Positions 8,149 to 18,240 are shown, counted from the first letter of the stretch. The stretch is 43,993 nt of DNA from Anaerolineae bacterium (GCA_025454475.1 JALOOJ010000007.1:1-43993), one strand, 5' to 3'. Numbers and translations: made by a program. Notes: a model not told the origin generated them from the sequence alone.

Positions 8149-9408
8149 TCACGAACCAGTCTCACCGCTCGCCTTGCCGTTTCGACGAGTGCTGTCCTTC
8201 GGTAGTCGCAGCACTGCCAGGCCTGCAGCAGCCATCGCAACCCCCCCCACCCAGAGCGGCGTCCGGCGCGAGATCGTGTCGCTCAGCCAGCCGCCGACGC
8301 TTGGGCCGACAGCGCCTGACAGCGACACCGCCATCGCATCCAGGCCAAACGCTGTCCCGGCGCGCCCCTCGGGCGCCATCCGACCAATATAGGCGCTGAT
8401 CACTGACAGTGTCCCCCCGATCCCCAAGCCCAGGAAGAATTGGGCTACAACCAGAAGGGGGTAGACGGGCGCCATAGCCTGCGCGATCAGCGCGACGGCT
8501 GACAGCATTGCGCTTCCCATCAACAGCGAGCGGCTGTTGCCCCGATCGGCCCAGCGCCCGACGATCGGCGCTGCCAGGGCGCTGCTGATTCCCGAGATAG
8601 TCGACAGTAATCCCGAAGCCGAACCCAGCAGTGTGCTGCCGGGCATCAGGTCCTGAACGATCAGTGGGATTGTGGGAGAGGTTATATTGAGGCCTACCCG
8701 TAGTGCGAAGCGCAGCCCAAGGACCAGCCCCAACAGAGATCCCGCGAAAATTGCGCTGACATCCTGGCGCATCCGCGTCCAGAGGCTGCCGCGGAGCGCG
8801 TCCGCGGACGGTACAAAACGCTCGCGTACCAGAAACAGGATCAGGCCTCCGGCTACGATCAGGTAGGCGGCGGTCAACCAGAAGGTTGCCCGATAGCCCA
8901 GGGTATCGGCAACAAAACCGCCAGTGGTCGGGCCGACAGCTTGCCCGAGGAAGATCGCCAGTTGGAGCTTGCCCAGCGTCTCTCCCAACCGCTCGCGCGG
9001 CGTGTTGCTCGCCACCAGTGCAGTGGCGGCGGTCACGGTTCCCGTGAGCGCTCCCTGGATGAGGCGCAAGGCTGCGAATTGCCAGATGTTCTGCGAGAAA
9101 CCCTGCAAGCCGATAATGACCGCGCCGCCGAACATCGCGCGCATAACCATTGCCTTGCGTCCGTGCCGGTCGCCAAGGGCGCCCCACACCGGACCGAGGA
9201 CCCCCATACTGATAGAAGATATCGCGATCACAGCGCCGCTCCATCGCGCAATGAGGGCGTCGTCCACTCCCAGGTATTGGATGAAGTATGCGTAGATCGG
9301 CGCCGTCGATGAGAAGCCCATAATGGCCAGAAGCTGTGCTATCCAGACAACCGTCAGGTTACGTTTCCATTCTTTAGCCAACGATCGATTCCCTCTCGGC
9401 GAGCTCAT
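8149..9408 (-). CDS. MFS transporter (drug:H+ antiporter-like)
   Basis: A 419-residue membrane protein with about 12 helices. The loop between helices 2 and 3 carries motif A, G-A-L-G-D-R-H-G-R-K at residues 77-85, typical of MFS antiporters. RLIQGALTGTVTAATALVAS and AVGPTTGGFVADTLGYRATFW (motif C-like, near helix 5) fit the drug-efflux branch. A repeat of the loop pattern occurs in the second half (GRWADRGNSRSL). The substrate cannot be told. The gene lies 57 nt downstream of the GT39 gene in the same direction and may be co-transcribed with it. The start ATG has only a weak ribosome site. Confidence 0.88.
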   Translation of the reverse strand: MSSPRGNRSLAKEWKRNLTVVWIAQLLAIMGFSSTAPIYAYFIQYLGVDDALIARWSGAVIAISSISMGVLGPVWGALGDRHGRKAMVMRAMFGGAVIIGLQGFSQNIWQFAALRLIQGALTGTVTAATALVASNTPRERLGETLGKLQLAIFLGQAVGPTTGGFVADTLGYRATFWLTAAYLIVAGGLILFLVRERFVPSADALRGSLWTRMRQDVSAIFAGSLLGLVLGLRFALRVGLNITSPTIPLIVQDLMPGSTLLGSASGLLSTISGISSALAAPIVGRWADRGNSRSLLMGSAMLSAVALIAQAMAPVYPLLVVAQFFLGLGIGGTLSVISAYIGRMAPEGRAGTAFGLDAMAVSLSGAVGPSVGGWLSDTISRRTPLWVGGVAMAAAGLAVLRLPKDSTRRNGKASGETGS

Positions 9409-9465
9409 AGGCAGTCGTCACCGCGCCCCCGTCGATCTGAGCTCTCCCATCTAGAATGCTATCCA

Positions 9466-11910
9466 TCATCGCTCGCTCGAAGTCGTCCCCACCTCAACCA
9501 CTGCCAAACTTATCGCGTCGCCGTCTCCCTCCACCGCCAGCCGGGCGCCGTCCACGAGACCGTACAGACCGATTTCGACGGCATAGGTCCCGGGAGGTGC
9601 GTCAGGGTCGATCTGGATCAAGTACGGGTCCGCGATCACCGTGTTCGGCGCCCACAGCGTTGTAGGCGCCTGCCCGTTCACAGGCTCGTTATCCTGCTGC
9701 CCCCAAAGGAAATTGCCGGCTCTGGCGTTGTACGTCTCACCTAGCACATGCGTGAACACCTTGTATCGTGTGTGGAGCAATGCCTCGGTCCGCCAATAGA
9801 GTGTCAGCGCAAGCGCTTCCCCTGCTGTCACCGTGTTCATCGGTAGGTCATAGCCGACGAGATGGATTGATTCGCCCAACCGGTACTCGACTGGGTAGGG
9901 GATTGTGGTAGGCACGACTCCGGCTCCGGCTGTCTTTCGGACCAAAGTGAACCGGCCGACGGGCGTCGGCGGGTACCCCGGCACGACTACGCGCGCTGCA
10001 TAGGTCCCGCCGGGTATGTCGGGAGACAGGGGGATGTCGACCTGGTTGCGGACGATATTCGTCGTCGCCGTGACTCCGGGGACCGTGAAACTCCGCTCCA
10101 CCGCATCGCCGCTAAGGAGCACCTCGGCTGTGTCGGGAAGCGGCGGGATCCAGTAGAGTCCCAGGTGTACTGTGTCCCCGGTACCATACCGTGTCTGGGC
10201 CACAGAGGCGCCGACCAGACCGTACGAGCTCGTCACCCATACCGGCGGCATGGTGCCGGGCACGATCATCTCATAGATCCCTACCCGGTCGGGGGTCCGA
10301 GTGTAGTAGGTCAAGGAGACCCCTCCGCTTACCATCGTGCGTGTCAAGACGGAGTGAGCTCCGAGCCACTGGGGCACTGTCTGGGCGGGATCGGCCTGCA
10401 ACGATTCCGGCGTTGACACGAGCCAGATCCCGGCTGTGCGATCCCAGATCGGCAGAAGCAGCGCCTCGGCGACTGCTGGGTCGCTCAAGGTCTCGCCATA
10501 GGGCAGGTCGTTGCGCGCCCCTTCATAGTGCGCGGTGAAGACCGGCCAGTCACGATCGACATACAGAAGCACTGCTTCGTCGACACGCCGGTGCGCGTTG
10601 AGCACCTCGGCGATGGTGGCATAGTCGTCGTGGCGTACCCGCCCCGGATAGAACGACTGCAGCCCGCTGAGCGCAGCCACGAGCCCCAGCCCGGTTGCTG
10701 CCACCGCCAGCCAGCGTCCCAGTTGATGCTTGCGGACACCGCCGCGAGCAAGCTCAATGGTGCCCCAAGCCAGGAGTATGCTGTAGCACGCAGACAGCGG
10801 CAGCAGATACCGTGGGACAAGCGGGCGCGAGAAGTAGAAGCGCAACCCCGGGAGTGAGACCACAGCAACCACAAGCGGCGGCAGTAACAGACCCATCACC
10901 AGCATCACCAGTCCGCCCAACCGGAACGGCACCGGGTGTCCTTGTCTGGACGGCGCGATGGTTCCGCCTCCGGCCCAGGATCGCGCCGCAGAGGTGGGGC
11001 AACCATTTGCGCTGTGTTGGAGCGACAGGTGTCGGATGAGGCCGATCAATCCCAGTGCCAGCCCGGCGAAGGCGCCCGTCGTAAGTGGCGCACTAGCTTC
11101 CAGATCCAGAGGGTTACCGACCGCCAGGATCGTGCTGTAGAGCTTGATGAAGAAGCCCGGGGAGAAGGGCACATCGCTCGACCAGGAATGCATCCTTGGC
11201 AGTGCATACATGGCCCAAGGTAGAAAGAGCGCGAGCACCGCGACCTGCGCTGTGATCCACGATACGATCCCTGATGCTCGACGATCCGTGCGACGCTGTT
11301 GCACATAGTGGGCCAGAAACCCCAGGTTTGTGATGATGGGAACCGTCGCTGTAAGGTAGAGCGAGTATAGGCTTCCTGTAGTGCAGGCGACGTACAAAGC
11401 CCATGGGAAGCCGATTCGACTGCCACGGTGGGGCGATCTTGGCCACTCCTGTCCGGACGTTCTCCAGAGCCACACCGCTCCCCAGAGCGAGCCAGTAGCT
11501 AGCAGGGCTGCCAGCGCATACATGCGGATCTCTTGCGCCCACCAGATTGAGAACCGCGACACCGCCAACAACAGCGCTGCCAGTGTGCCTGTCCGGAACC
11601 CACCAAGCGCTTTGCCGAGCCGATAGATTAGTGGGACTGTCAGTGTGCTGGATATTACCGAAAGGAACCGCAGGGCAAACTCCCCCTCGCCGGCGACTGC
11701 GCGCCACGCGCGAAGGAGCACGTAGTAGAGCGGCGGATGCACATCGCCCGCAGTCCAGTGGATGCTCTCCCACATCGGCATTCGGGAGAGCCAGATGCCG
11801 ATGCCCTCATCCCACCAGATATTGTGGTCGGCGAGGCCCCATACGCGCAGGCCGAAGGCCACAAGGACGATGAGAACCAGGGTATACCTTCCGCGATGTG
11901 TTGAGCGCAC
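9466..11910 (-). CDS. Glycosyltransferase family 39-like membrane protein with large extracytoplasmic C-terminal part
   Basis: An 814-residue protein in the ArnT/PMT-like superfamily, which transfers sugars from polyprenyl-phosphate donors outside the membrane. Helix 1 is at residues 9-27, followed by WWDEG (Asp34-Glu35, the catalytic acidic pair of the first loop) and GDVHPPLYY (residues 55-63), both hallmarks. About ten helices follow up to roughly residue 430, then a soluble region of about 380 residues ending in beta-rich repeats (LALTLYWRTEALLHTRYKVFTHVL, PPGTYAVEIGLYG), a form I associate with Chloroflexota GT39 proteins. GTG 11910 is chosen because it lies just before helix 1 and at the likely transcription start. 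The frame stays open further upstream, but that stretch looks non-coding and overlaps the opposing promoter. Confidence 0.85.
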   Translation of the reverse strand: MRSTHRGRYTLVLIVLVAFGLRVWGLADHNIWWDEGIGIWLSRMPMWESIHWTAGDVHPPLYYVLLRAWRAVAGEGEFALRFLSVISSTLTVPLIYRLGKALGGFRTGTLAALLLAVSRFSIWWAQEIRMYALAALLATGSLWGAVWLWRTSGQEWPRSPHRGSRIGFPWALYVACTTGSLYSLYLTATVPIITNLGFLAHYVQQRRTDRRASGIVSWITAQVAVLALFLPWAMYALPRMHSWSSDVPFSPGFFIKLYSTILAVGNPLDLEASAPLTTGAFAGLALGLIGLIRHLSLQHSANGCPTSAARSWAGGGTIAPSRQGHPVPFRLGGLVMLVMGLLLPPLVVAVVSLPGLRFYFSRPLVPRYLLPLSACYSILLAWGTIELARGGVRKHQLGRWLAVAATGLGLVAALSGLQSFYPGRVRHDDYATIAEVLNAHRRVDEAVLLYVDRDWPVFTAHYEGARNDLPYGETLSDPAVAEALLLPIWDRTAGIWLVSTPESLQADPAQTVPQWLGAHSVLTRTMVSGGVSLTYYTRTPDRVGIYEMIVPGTMPPVWVTSSYGLVGASVAQTRYGTGDTVHLGLYWIPPLPDTAEVLLSGDAVERSFTVPGVTATTNIVRNQVDIPLSPDIPGGTYAARVVVPGYPPTPVGRFTLVRKTAGAGVVPTTIPYPVEYRLGESIHLVGYDLPMNTVTAGEALALTLYWRTEALLHTRYKVFTHVLGETYNARAGNFLWGQQDNEPVNGQAPTTLWAPNTVIADPYLIQIDPDAPPGTYAVEIGLYGLVDGARLAVEGDGDAISLAVVEVGTTSSER

Positions 11911-11916
11911 GCGCCT

Positions 11917-11944
11917 AGTATCCCTTGAATGGTCGCTAGGGCAA
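11917..11944 (-). promoter_or_regulatory. Candidate sigma-70 promoter of the GT39 gene
   Basis: On the - strand, TTGCCC and GATACT are separated by 16 nt. A start 7 nt after the -10 box falls on the G of the GTG start codon, which would make the mRNA leaderless. The -10 box matches 4 of 6 consensus bases, so support is moderate. Confidence 0.4.
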
Positions 11945-11960
11945 GAAATGACGCGGAGCC

Positions 11961-11988
11961 TTGTCACCCAGCAACCAGGTTCTACAAT
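11961..11988 (+). promoter_or_regulatory. Sigma-70 promoter of the DUF457 gene
   Basis: TTGTCA and TACAAT are separated by 16 nt, each matching 5 of 6 consensus bases. Transcription should begin near 11995, which leaves a leader of about 35 nt before GTG 12030 and rules out a start upstream of that. Confidence 0.65.
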
Positions 11989-12029
11989 GTCCTTGGATCC
12001 CTCTTCCCACTGGGAGCTTGTTCGACACC

Positions 12030-13094
12030 GTGAAGGGAATTGCGCACTTTGTGACGGGTGTCGCTCTGGCGACATGCTTTCCTGACATCGTCGGGCTGGC
12101 GCGTGCTGGGTCGCTCCTGCCCGTTCTGGGCGGGGTCGGCGGCCTGTTGCCCGATCTTCTCGACTTCCGCTTCGTCCGTTACTTCACGTCCACAGACACG
12201 GAGATCGATCCCGGGCCTGCGCTTGATGGTTCATCGGCCACTGCGGCGGCCGAATTCGTCGTCGACGCGCTGGTCGAGGCGATGCGCGAAGCCTATGAGT
12301 CTGGCAGACCATGTCGCGTGATCGCGCATACGGTCCAGCTTGGACCGGACCTCTGGCGTCGTTATACTATTAGCCTGGGGCAGGCGGCGCGAGCGGCAGA
12401 TGGAACCGGTAGTGTCGTGCGCGTCGAGGTCGGGCCGCTGGTCAGTACAAGCGGCGTGAGTCTCGTCGGGTCCACTGAAGATGGTGCGTTGGCGGAGCGC
12501 GGCTTGGACTTCGATGTAGCAGCGCCGTATAGCCATCGTTACGTCATCGACGGTTTCACCGGACCGACCTTCACCTTCACGCGCGAAGGCGACCATGTCG
12601 TCGTCACATTCCTGGACTGGCACCATCGCTGGACCCACAGTCTTGTGCTTGCTGGGGCCATCGGCGCCGCGGTTGGAGCGCTCGGTGCTCAGCTTGCCGG
12701 GCCGGCGATTGGGGCATTGAGTGGCGCTCTGTTCGCGTCCGGGTACGCGGCTCACGTTCTTGAGGATCAGCTGGGACATCTGGGCTGCAACTTGTTCTGG
12801 CCCATCACCCGCCGGCGAGTGCCCGGTTTGGGCTTGCTGCATGCAGGCGAAGCCATTCCCAACTTCCTAGTGGTCTGGACGGCCCTGGCGCTGATTCTGT
12901 ACAATCTGGATCGTTTCGGTGCGCAGGGATACCTGACCTCAGGCCCTTTTCTGGCTCTGGCTGTTGGCCTCCCGTGGCTCTTCCTGGGCGGCGCTCATCT
13001 CATTCGCCGCCGCGCCACACCGATCCCGGAGCACACTGAGATGGCTGAGGGAGCCGAACGTCTTGCTGAGATCCAGGCGGCCCCCGAAGACTGA
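12030..13094 (+). CDS. Membrane-bound metal-dependent hydrolase, YdjM/DUF457 type, with large internal insert
   Basis: A 354-residue protein. Family features are the N-terminal HFVTGVALA helix with GLLPDLLD (residues 38-45), WHHRWTHSL (residues 197-205) and AHVLEDQLGH (241-250), which supply the His/Asp metal ligands, set among four to six hydrophobic helices. Usual members run about 170-220 residues. Here about 145 residues (50-195) separate the first Asp motif from the HRWTHS motif; this insert is soluble, with an Ala-rich helix and then beta strands. GTG 12030 is chosen from the promoter position and the fit of KGIAHF to family N-termini; a GGGAG lies about 14 nt upstream. The reaction is unknown. 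Confidence 0.75.
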   Translation: MKGIAHFVTGVALATCFPDIVGLARAGSLLPVLGGVGGLLPDLLDFRFVRYFTSTDTEIDPGPALDGSSATAAAEFVVDALVEAMREAYESGRPCRVIAHTVQLGPDLWRRYTISLGQAARAADGTGSVVRVEVGPLVSTSGVSLVGSTEDGALAERGLDFDVAAPYSHRYVIDGFTGPTFTFTREGDHVVVTFLDWHHRWTHSLVLAGAIGAAVGALGAQLAGPAIGALSGALFASGYAAHVLEDQLGHLGCNLFWPITRRRVPGLGLLHAGEAIPNFLVVWTALALILYNLDRFGAQGYLTSGPFLALAVGLPWLFLGGAHLIRRRATPIPEHTEMAEGAERLAEIQAAPED

Positions 13095-13096
13095 CG

Positions 13097-13122
13097 TTGC
13101 TCAGATGCTCCAGTGGTATAAT
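13097..13122 (+). promoter_or_regulatory. Extended -10 promoter of the LysM lipoprotein gene
   Basis: TGGTATAAT (13114-13122) is a perfect extended -10 element. TTGCTC lies only 14 nt upstream, a poor -35 spacing, so the extended -10 probably carries recognition. The start is predicted at 13129, which coincides with an in-frame GTG. Confidence 0.6.
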
Positions 13123-13152
13123 CACGCTGTGAGCGGATACGAGGGCAGACCT

Positions 13153-14181
13153 GTGCGCGGGGGGCGGAATAGGGCTTGGACCCGGGCCTGCGCCGCGATT
13201 CTTGGCTTCACGTTGCTGCTACTCGCCGCTTGTGACGGTGTGCTTACGCCTCCGGCGACCGCTGTCCCCACGCCTGCACCGGCGGCAGCGCGCGGAATAG
13301 CCACACCCACCATCGCGCCCGGGATCTACTTGACCCCCATACCGCCGACGCCAACGTTTACCCCTTCTCCAACGCCGACGCCGGTCGTCCACATCGTCGC
13401 CAGTGGCGATACGCTTCTGGGCATTGCTCTGGATTACGGTGTCACGGTCGATGCGCTCGTGCGCACGAACGTGCTGGATGCTGCCGCTTTCCTGCGGATC
13501 GGCCAGGTGCTGGTGATTCCGCTGGAGGAGGAAAACGGGCTTGCGGACGACTCGATGCAGGTGCCACAAGGTCATGTGCTGCTCCCCACGCCGACTCCTG
13601 TGGCTGTCGCAGCTACGGGCATTGCTTTGTACCGAACTCCGGTGGGTGGATTATGGTGTATGGGCGAGGTGCTGAACAGCACCGACGCCGCGATCACAAA
13701 CCTGCAGGTCGAGGTCGTTCTATTGGCGTCAGATGGCGCCTCGCTTGCCACGGCGCGAGCCCTGGCGGCTGCCGACATCCTACTGCCGCAGTCTCGTGCG
13801 CCCTTCTCAGTGCTCTTCAGGAATCCCCCCGCCGGCGTTGCCGACGCCGAGGCGTTCCTCCTGCGGGCGGAATCGATCAGTCCGATCACCGCGGGGTTCG
13901 TGCCGTTGACGGTCATCGGGGGCGAAGGTGGGGTCTCGGGCCCGCAATATCGGGTGCGAGGTACGCTGGTGAATGAGAGTGGTCAGACCGTGAACCGTGT
14001 GATCGTGGTCGCTACCATTTATAGTGCCAATGGCGAAGTTGTGGGTTACCGCCAGCTTGTGATGGGTGAGGATACGGCGCTCGCCCCGGGCGCCGATCAG
14101 CCCTTTGAGCTCCTACTCACTCCCCAGGGTGTTGAGCCCCCCTCGGGTTTTTCCACCATCGCCTGGGGCGTTAGCGGCTAG
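13153..14181 (+). CDS. LysM-domain lipoprotein with FxLYD-like domains
   Basis: A 342-residue exported lipoprotein. The basic N-terminus (RGGRNRAWTRAC) and hydrophobic core lead to the lipobox LLAAC with Cys27 as lipid site. A Pro/Thr-rich linker (about residues 30-75) spans the wall, then one LysM domain (VHIVASGDTLLGIALDYGV, ending LRIGQVLVIPL) binds peptidoglycan-type glycans. Two beta domains follow, GLWCMGEVLNSTDAAITNLQVEV and YRVRGTLVNESGQTVNRVIV, resembling FxLYD repeats. GTG 13153 is preferred because GAGGG lies 7 nt upstream; an in-frame GTG at 13129 sits exactly at the predicted transcription start and would give 8 more residues. The role is probably envelope structure or binding. 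Confidence 0.82.
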   Translation: MRGGRNRAWTRACAAILGFTLLLLAACDGVLTPPATAVPTPAPAAARGIATPTIAPGIYLTPIPPTPTFTPSPTPTPVVHIVASGDTLLGIALDYGVTVDALVRTNVLDAAAFLRIGQVLVIPLEEENGLADDSMQVPQGHVLLPTPTPVAVAATGIALYRTPVGGLWCMGEVLNSTDAAITNLQVEVVLLASDGASLATARALAAADILLPQSRAPFSVLFRNPPAGVADAEAFLLRAESISPITAGFVPLTVIGGEGGVSGPQYRVRGTLVNESGQTVNRVIVVATIYSANGEVVGYRQLVMGEDTALAPGADQPFELLLTPQGVEPPSGFSTIAWGVSG

Positions 14182-14190
14182 CGTTTTCGC

Positions 14191-14218
14191 TTGACGTCCG
14201 GCGCCGCCATGGTATACT
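14191..14218 (+). promoter_or_regulatory. Strong sigma-70 promoter of rpoB
   Basis: TTGACG and TATACT are separated by 16 nt, with a TG one base before the -10 box (TGGTATACT). The start near 14225 leaves a leader of about 100 nt before rpoB. rpoB is thus transcribed on its own, without the L11-L1-L10-L7/L12 genes that usually precede it. Confidence 0.8.
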
Positions 14219-14324
14219 ACCCTGTCTATTGTCGTCGGCCCTACACGATGCACGTGTCGACGCAGGTTAACCCAGATCACGTACTCGGGGATTCCCTGTA
14301 ACAACCGAGGAGGAAGGGTAGAGA

Positions 14325-17300
14325 ATGGCATTAGCAGACCTTGGCGTTAAATCCTACGCTCGTATTGCCAGCGCATTGCCGCTACCGGGTCTTGTCGAGA
14401 TGCAGTTGCAGTCCTATCAGTGGCTGCAGACGCAGGGGTTATATGAGCTATTCGATGAGATCTCGCCCATTAACAGCTTCAATGGCCTTTTGAGTCTCTA
14501 TCTGCCCGGCAAGAGGGCCGAAGAAGCCAACTTTACCCTGGGATATCACTTTGGCGAGCCCAAGCACGATCAGCAGGAGTGCCTTGAGCGTGATCTCACT
14601 TACGCTAGCCCGCTTTCTGTGAAAGTTGCGCTCTTCAATCGCGAGACCAGCGAGATTGTGGAGCAGGAAATCTTCCTGGGTGACCTCCCGCTGATGACTG
14701 AGCACGCGACGTTCATTATCAACGGAACGGAGCGCGTAGTGGTCAGCCAACTTATCCGCTCTCCTGGTGTTTATTTTGGTCTCGAAGAGGATGCTGGTCG
14801 GCGACTGGCGAACGCCAAGCTGATCCCCGATCGCGGAGCGTGGATGGAGTTCGAGACCCGTAAGTCCGGGTATCTGACGCTGCGCTTCAACCGCAAGCGC
14901 ACGATCCCCGTCACGATATTCCTGCGCGCTTTGGCCGCTGTCGACGACCCATTGCACAGCAGCTTGCTGACGCAGGGCACTGACGACGAACTGATCGAGC
15001 TGTTTCAGGATGCGGACAACGACCCCGATCATCCCTGGATTCGAGACACGATCCGCCAGGAACCGACGTGGGACCTGAAGGCAGGGCGTAGCCTGGCCCA
15101 AGAGGCCATGATCGAGTTCTACCGCCGCATGCGACCTGGCGATCCTCCCACCTTGGAGAACGCACAGGAATATCTGGTATCGCAGCTCTTCGACCCGCAA
15201 CGTTACAATCTGCAAGAGGTTGGGCGCTATAAGCTGAACCAGCGTATGCAGATCAGCGTCCCGATGTCCATCCGGACGATCACGAAGGATGACTTCGCGG
15301 CATTGGTGCGGCGGATGATCCATATCAACAATGGCGTTGCCGGCCCTGATGACATGGACCACCTGGGGAACCGTCGGGTGAAGACGGTGGGCGAGCTTGT
15401 GCAGGCGAAGATTCGCGTGGGTCTGGTGCGGATGGAACGGGTTGTGCGGGAACGGATGAGCATTCGTGAGGAGTCGCCCACACCCGTCGGCCTCATTAAT
15501 ATCCGACCGGTGGTCGCCTCGATTCGGGAGTTCTTCGGGTCCAGCCAACTGTCACAGTTTATGGAGCAGACGAATCCTCTCTCGAGCCTGACGCATAAGC
15601 GAACCCTGTCGGCGCTGGGCCCTGGTGGTCTCCGCCGCGAGCGCGCTGGGTTCGACGTCCGCGACGTGCATCACAGCCACTATGGTCGCATCTGCCCGAT
15701 TGAGACGCCGGAAGGCCCGAACATCGGTTTGATTGGCCGCCTCAGCACGTACGGCCGCGTCAACGAGTTGGGTTTCATCGAGACGCCCTACCGGCGCGTC
15801 ATCCGTACGGTACAGAACAGCGTTGACCAGCTCACAGGTGAGATCCTGCGCGATGATGTCGAGAATCCGGAGACCGGTGATGTTGTTGCCACCGCAGGGA
15901 TGGAGATTACCCCCGAGATCGCCGAGACCATCGCCGGCCTGCAGTTGCGCGACCCGGTGCGGGTGGTCCCCCGAGTGTCCAGCGAGATCCTTTACCTCTC
16001 TGCCGATCGCGAGGAGCCTTACACTATCGCGCAGGCGAATGCCGCAATTGACGCGAGCGGTCGCTTCCTCGACACGCGGGTGGTGGCCCGCAAGGGTGAT
16101 AGCTACATTTTCGCGCCGCCTGAGCGCATCGACTTCATCGATGTGGCGCCGGTGCAGATGGTCGGTGTATCCGCCGCGCTGATCCCATTTCTGGAGCACG
16201 ATGATGCCAACCGTGCGTTGATGGGTTCCAATATGCAGCGGCAAGCCGTGCCATTGATTAGCCCCGAGGCACCACTTGTCGGGACGGGGATAGAGCGCGC
16301 TGCGGCGCTGAACTCGGGCCTCGTGGTCACCTCGAAGGCGGGCGGCACGGTCCTGAGTGCAGCGGGTAACCGCGTGGACATCCTTCAGGATGATGGCGAT
16401 GTTGTCACCTACGTCCTGCAGAAGTACGCGCGCTCGAACCAGAGCACGTGCCTTGATCAGCGTATCGTCGTGGTCAAGGGACAGCGCGTGGAACCCGGAG
16501 ATGTGCTGGCCGACAGTTCCTCCACACAGGGCGGTGACCTCGCCCTTGGTCAGAATGTGTTGGTCGCCTTCATGTCCTGGGAAGGTGGCAACTTCGAGGA
16601 CGCGATTCTGCTGAGTGAAGATCTGGTATGGCAGGATAAATTCACCTCCGTGCACGTTGAGAAGCACGAGTTGTCGGCTCGGGACACCAAGTTGGGCCCC
16701 GAAGAAGTGACCCGTGAGATCCCCAACGTCTCTGAGGAGGCCCTCCGCGACCTTGATGAGGATGGCATCGTGCGCATCGGCGCCGAGGTCGGGCCGCTGG
16801 ATGTGCTGGTGGGCAAGATCACGCCCAAGGGCGAGAAGGAGCTCACACCTGAGGAGAAGTTGCTTCGGGCGATCTTCGGCGAGAAGCTGCGTGATGTGAA
16901 GGACACCAGTCTGCGGATGCCTCACGGAGCGCATGGTAAGGTTGTGGACGTTAAGATCTTCGACCGTGAGGAGTATCGCGATCTTCCCGCGGGTGTGGAG
17001 AAGGTCGTCCGCGTCAACGTGATCCAGCGCCGCAAGATCACCGAGGGTGACAAGATGGCCGGTCGTCATGGAAACAAGGGTGTCATCTCTCAGATCGTGC
17101 CGGTTGAGGATATGCCATTCCTTGCCGATGGGCGGTCGGTCGATATCATCTTGAACCCATTGGGCGTGCCGGGTCGGATGAATATCGGTCAGATTCTGGA
17201 GACACACCTTGGATGGGCGGCATACCGGCTAGGCTTCAACACTGTGACGCCCGTGTTTGATGGCGCAGATGAGCAGGAGATTGCTGCGGAGCTCGCCCGG

Positions 17301-18230
17301 GCGTGGTTGATTGACCAAGCCTGGGACGACATTATGGAGCGCGCCTGGACGTGGTTGAAGGCGCAGGAGTACCCACTGGAGTCGCTTGAGGATGATGAGG
17401 AAGCGCGGCTGATCTATATAGCCTCGTGGTTGGCGCCCAAGGGGTATGACGCTGACCGGTTGCGGGGTGACATAGTCTATGCGCGGCGTTCGGTGCTCCG
17501 CGAGTGGCTGCGCGATTTCGGCTATGACCCGGATGGTCTCCTATCATTTGAGAATGATCAGCGTGCGCTCGCTCAGCGACAGGCTGCGGACCTCAAGGCT
17601 CAGGCCGTCTGCCTGCGCCTGTGGATGGACGCGCGCGGTGAAGATGTTGCTGGCCTCTCCGATGACGAAGTGGTCCTAAGGGCGACAACCTACAGCCATA
17701 CGCAAGGGATTCCGCTGCCCACGCTTGGCAAGATGGTCCTGCTTAACGGGAAGACAGGGGAGCCTTTCGACCAGCCCGTGACTGTGGGCATCATCTATAT
17801 GATGAAGCTGGCGCACCTGGTCGAGGACAAGGTCCACACCCGTTCCACTGGGCCGTACTCGTTGGTCACGCAACAGCCGCTGGGTGGCAAGGCTCAGTTC
17901 GGTGGTCAGCGATTTGGCGAGATGGAGGTCTGGGCGCTCGAGGCTTACGGCGCAGCCTACATCCTGCAGGAGATGCTCACGATCAAGTCCGATGATGTTC
18001 AGGGACGCGTCAAGGCGTACGAGTCCATCGTCAAGGGCCTGCCGATTGAGGAGCCGGGGATCCCGGCATCATTCAAGGTCCTGGTCAAAGAGTTGCAGAG
18101 TTTGGCGCTCTCCGTCGAAGCGGTGACGGATTCCGGTGAGGTACTACATTTCGGTCGCGATGATCGACGTGCTCAACTCCCCAAGCTGGGTATGGGGTTG
18201 TTGGGGCTTACGCCGCAGAACGTGCGATAG
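14325..18230 (+). CDS. rpoB: DNA-directed RNA polymerase beta subunit
   Basis: The catalytic beta subunit of RNA polymerase, 1301 residues. The N-terminus [20 protein letters not shown], the rifampicin region [15 protein letters not shown] (residues 407-421), [36 protein letters not shown], the [17 protein letters not shown] block and the C-terminal [24 protein letters not shown] are all conserved. Two features stand out: about 135 extra residues between VFDGA (977-981) and NGKTGEPF (1141), compared with Bacillus or E. coli, and two rifampicin-region changes (Glu414, Thr427). GAGGAGG lies about 10 nt before ATG. rpoC, normally next, is absent; rpsL follows from its own promoter. Confidence 0.99.
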   Translation: MALADLGVKSYARIASALPLPGLVEMQLQSYQWLQTQGLYELFDEISPINSFNGLLSLYLPGKRAEEANFTLGYHFGEPKHDQQECLERDLTYASPLSVKVALFNRETSEIVEQEIFLGDLPLMTEHATFIINGTERVVVSQLIRSPGVYFGLEEDAGRRLANAKLIPDRGAWMEFETRKSGYLTLRFNRKRTIPVTIFLRALAAVDDPLHSSLLTQGTDDELIELFQDADNDPDHPWIRDTIRQEPTWDLKAGRSLAQEAMIEFYRRMRPGDPPTLENAQEYLVSQLFDPQRYNLQEVGRYKLNQRMQISVPMSIRTITKDDFAALVRRMIHINNGVAGPDDMDHLGNRRVKTVGELVQAKIRVGLVRMERVVRERMSIREESPTPVGLINIRPVVASIREFFGSSQLSQFMEQTNPLSSLTHKRTLSALGPGGLRRERAGFDVRDVHHSHYGRICPIETPEGPNIGLIGRLSTYGRVNELGFIETPYRRVIRTVQNSVDQLTGEILRDDVENPETGDVVATAGMEITPEIAETIAGLQLRDPVRVVPRVSSEILYLSADREEPYTIAQANAAIDASGRFLDTRVVARKGDSYIFAPPERIDFIDVAPVQMVGVSAALIPFLEHDDANRALMGSNMQRQAVPLISPEAPLVGTGIERAAALNSGLVVTSKAGGTVLSAAGNRVDILQDDGDVVTYVLQKYARSNQSTCLDQRIVVVKGQRVEPGDVLADSSSTQGGDLALGQNVLVAFMSWEGGNFEDAILLSEDLVWQDKFTSVHVEKHELSARDTKLGPEEVTREIPNVSEEALRDLDEDGIVRIGAEVGPLDVLVGKITPKGEKELTPEEKLLRAIFGEKLRDVKDTSLRMPHGAHGKVVDVKIFDREEYRDLPAGVEKVVRVNVIQRRKITEGDKMAGRHGNKGVISQIVPVEDMPFLADGRSVDIILNPLGVPGRMNIGQILETHLGWAAYRLGFNTVTPVFDGADEQEIAAELARAWLIDQAWDDIMERAWTWLKAQEYPLESLEDDEEARLIYIASWLAPKGYDADRLRGDIVYARRSVLREWLRDFGYDPDGLLSFENDQRALAQRQAADLKAQAVCLRLWMDARGEDVAGLSDDEVVLRATTYSHTQGIPLPTLGKMVLLNGKTGEPFDQPVTVGIIYMMKLAHLVEDKVHTRSTGPYSLVTQQPLGGKAQFGGQRFGEMEVWALEAYGAAYILQEMLTIKSDDVQGRVKAYESIVKGLPIEEPGIPASFKVLVKELQSLALSVEAVTDSGEVLHFGRDDRRAQLPKLGMGLLGLTPQNVR

Positions 18231-18240
18231 CAGGAATGTG

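Noticed and set aside
8162-9244. Second long - strand frame inside the MFS gene
   Set aside because: The other frame gives a clean 12-helix MFS protein with motif A; this frame is Arg/Pro/Gly-rich shadow sequence.
11961-12029. Upstream TTG start for the DUF457-type gene
   Set aside because: This TTG is part of the -35 box of a good promoter and the added residues have no family match; GTG 12030 is better.
15552-17207. Long open frame of 551 codons on the - strand inside rpoB
   Set aside because: It is fully antisense to conserved rpoB, rich in His/Leu/Arg/Asp as expected from a mirrored high-GC gene, and has no family motif. The same applies to 14448-15548 on the - strand.
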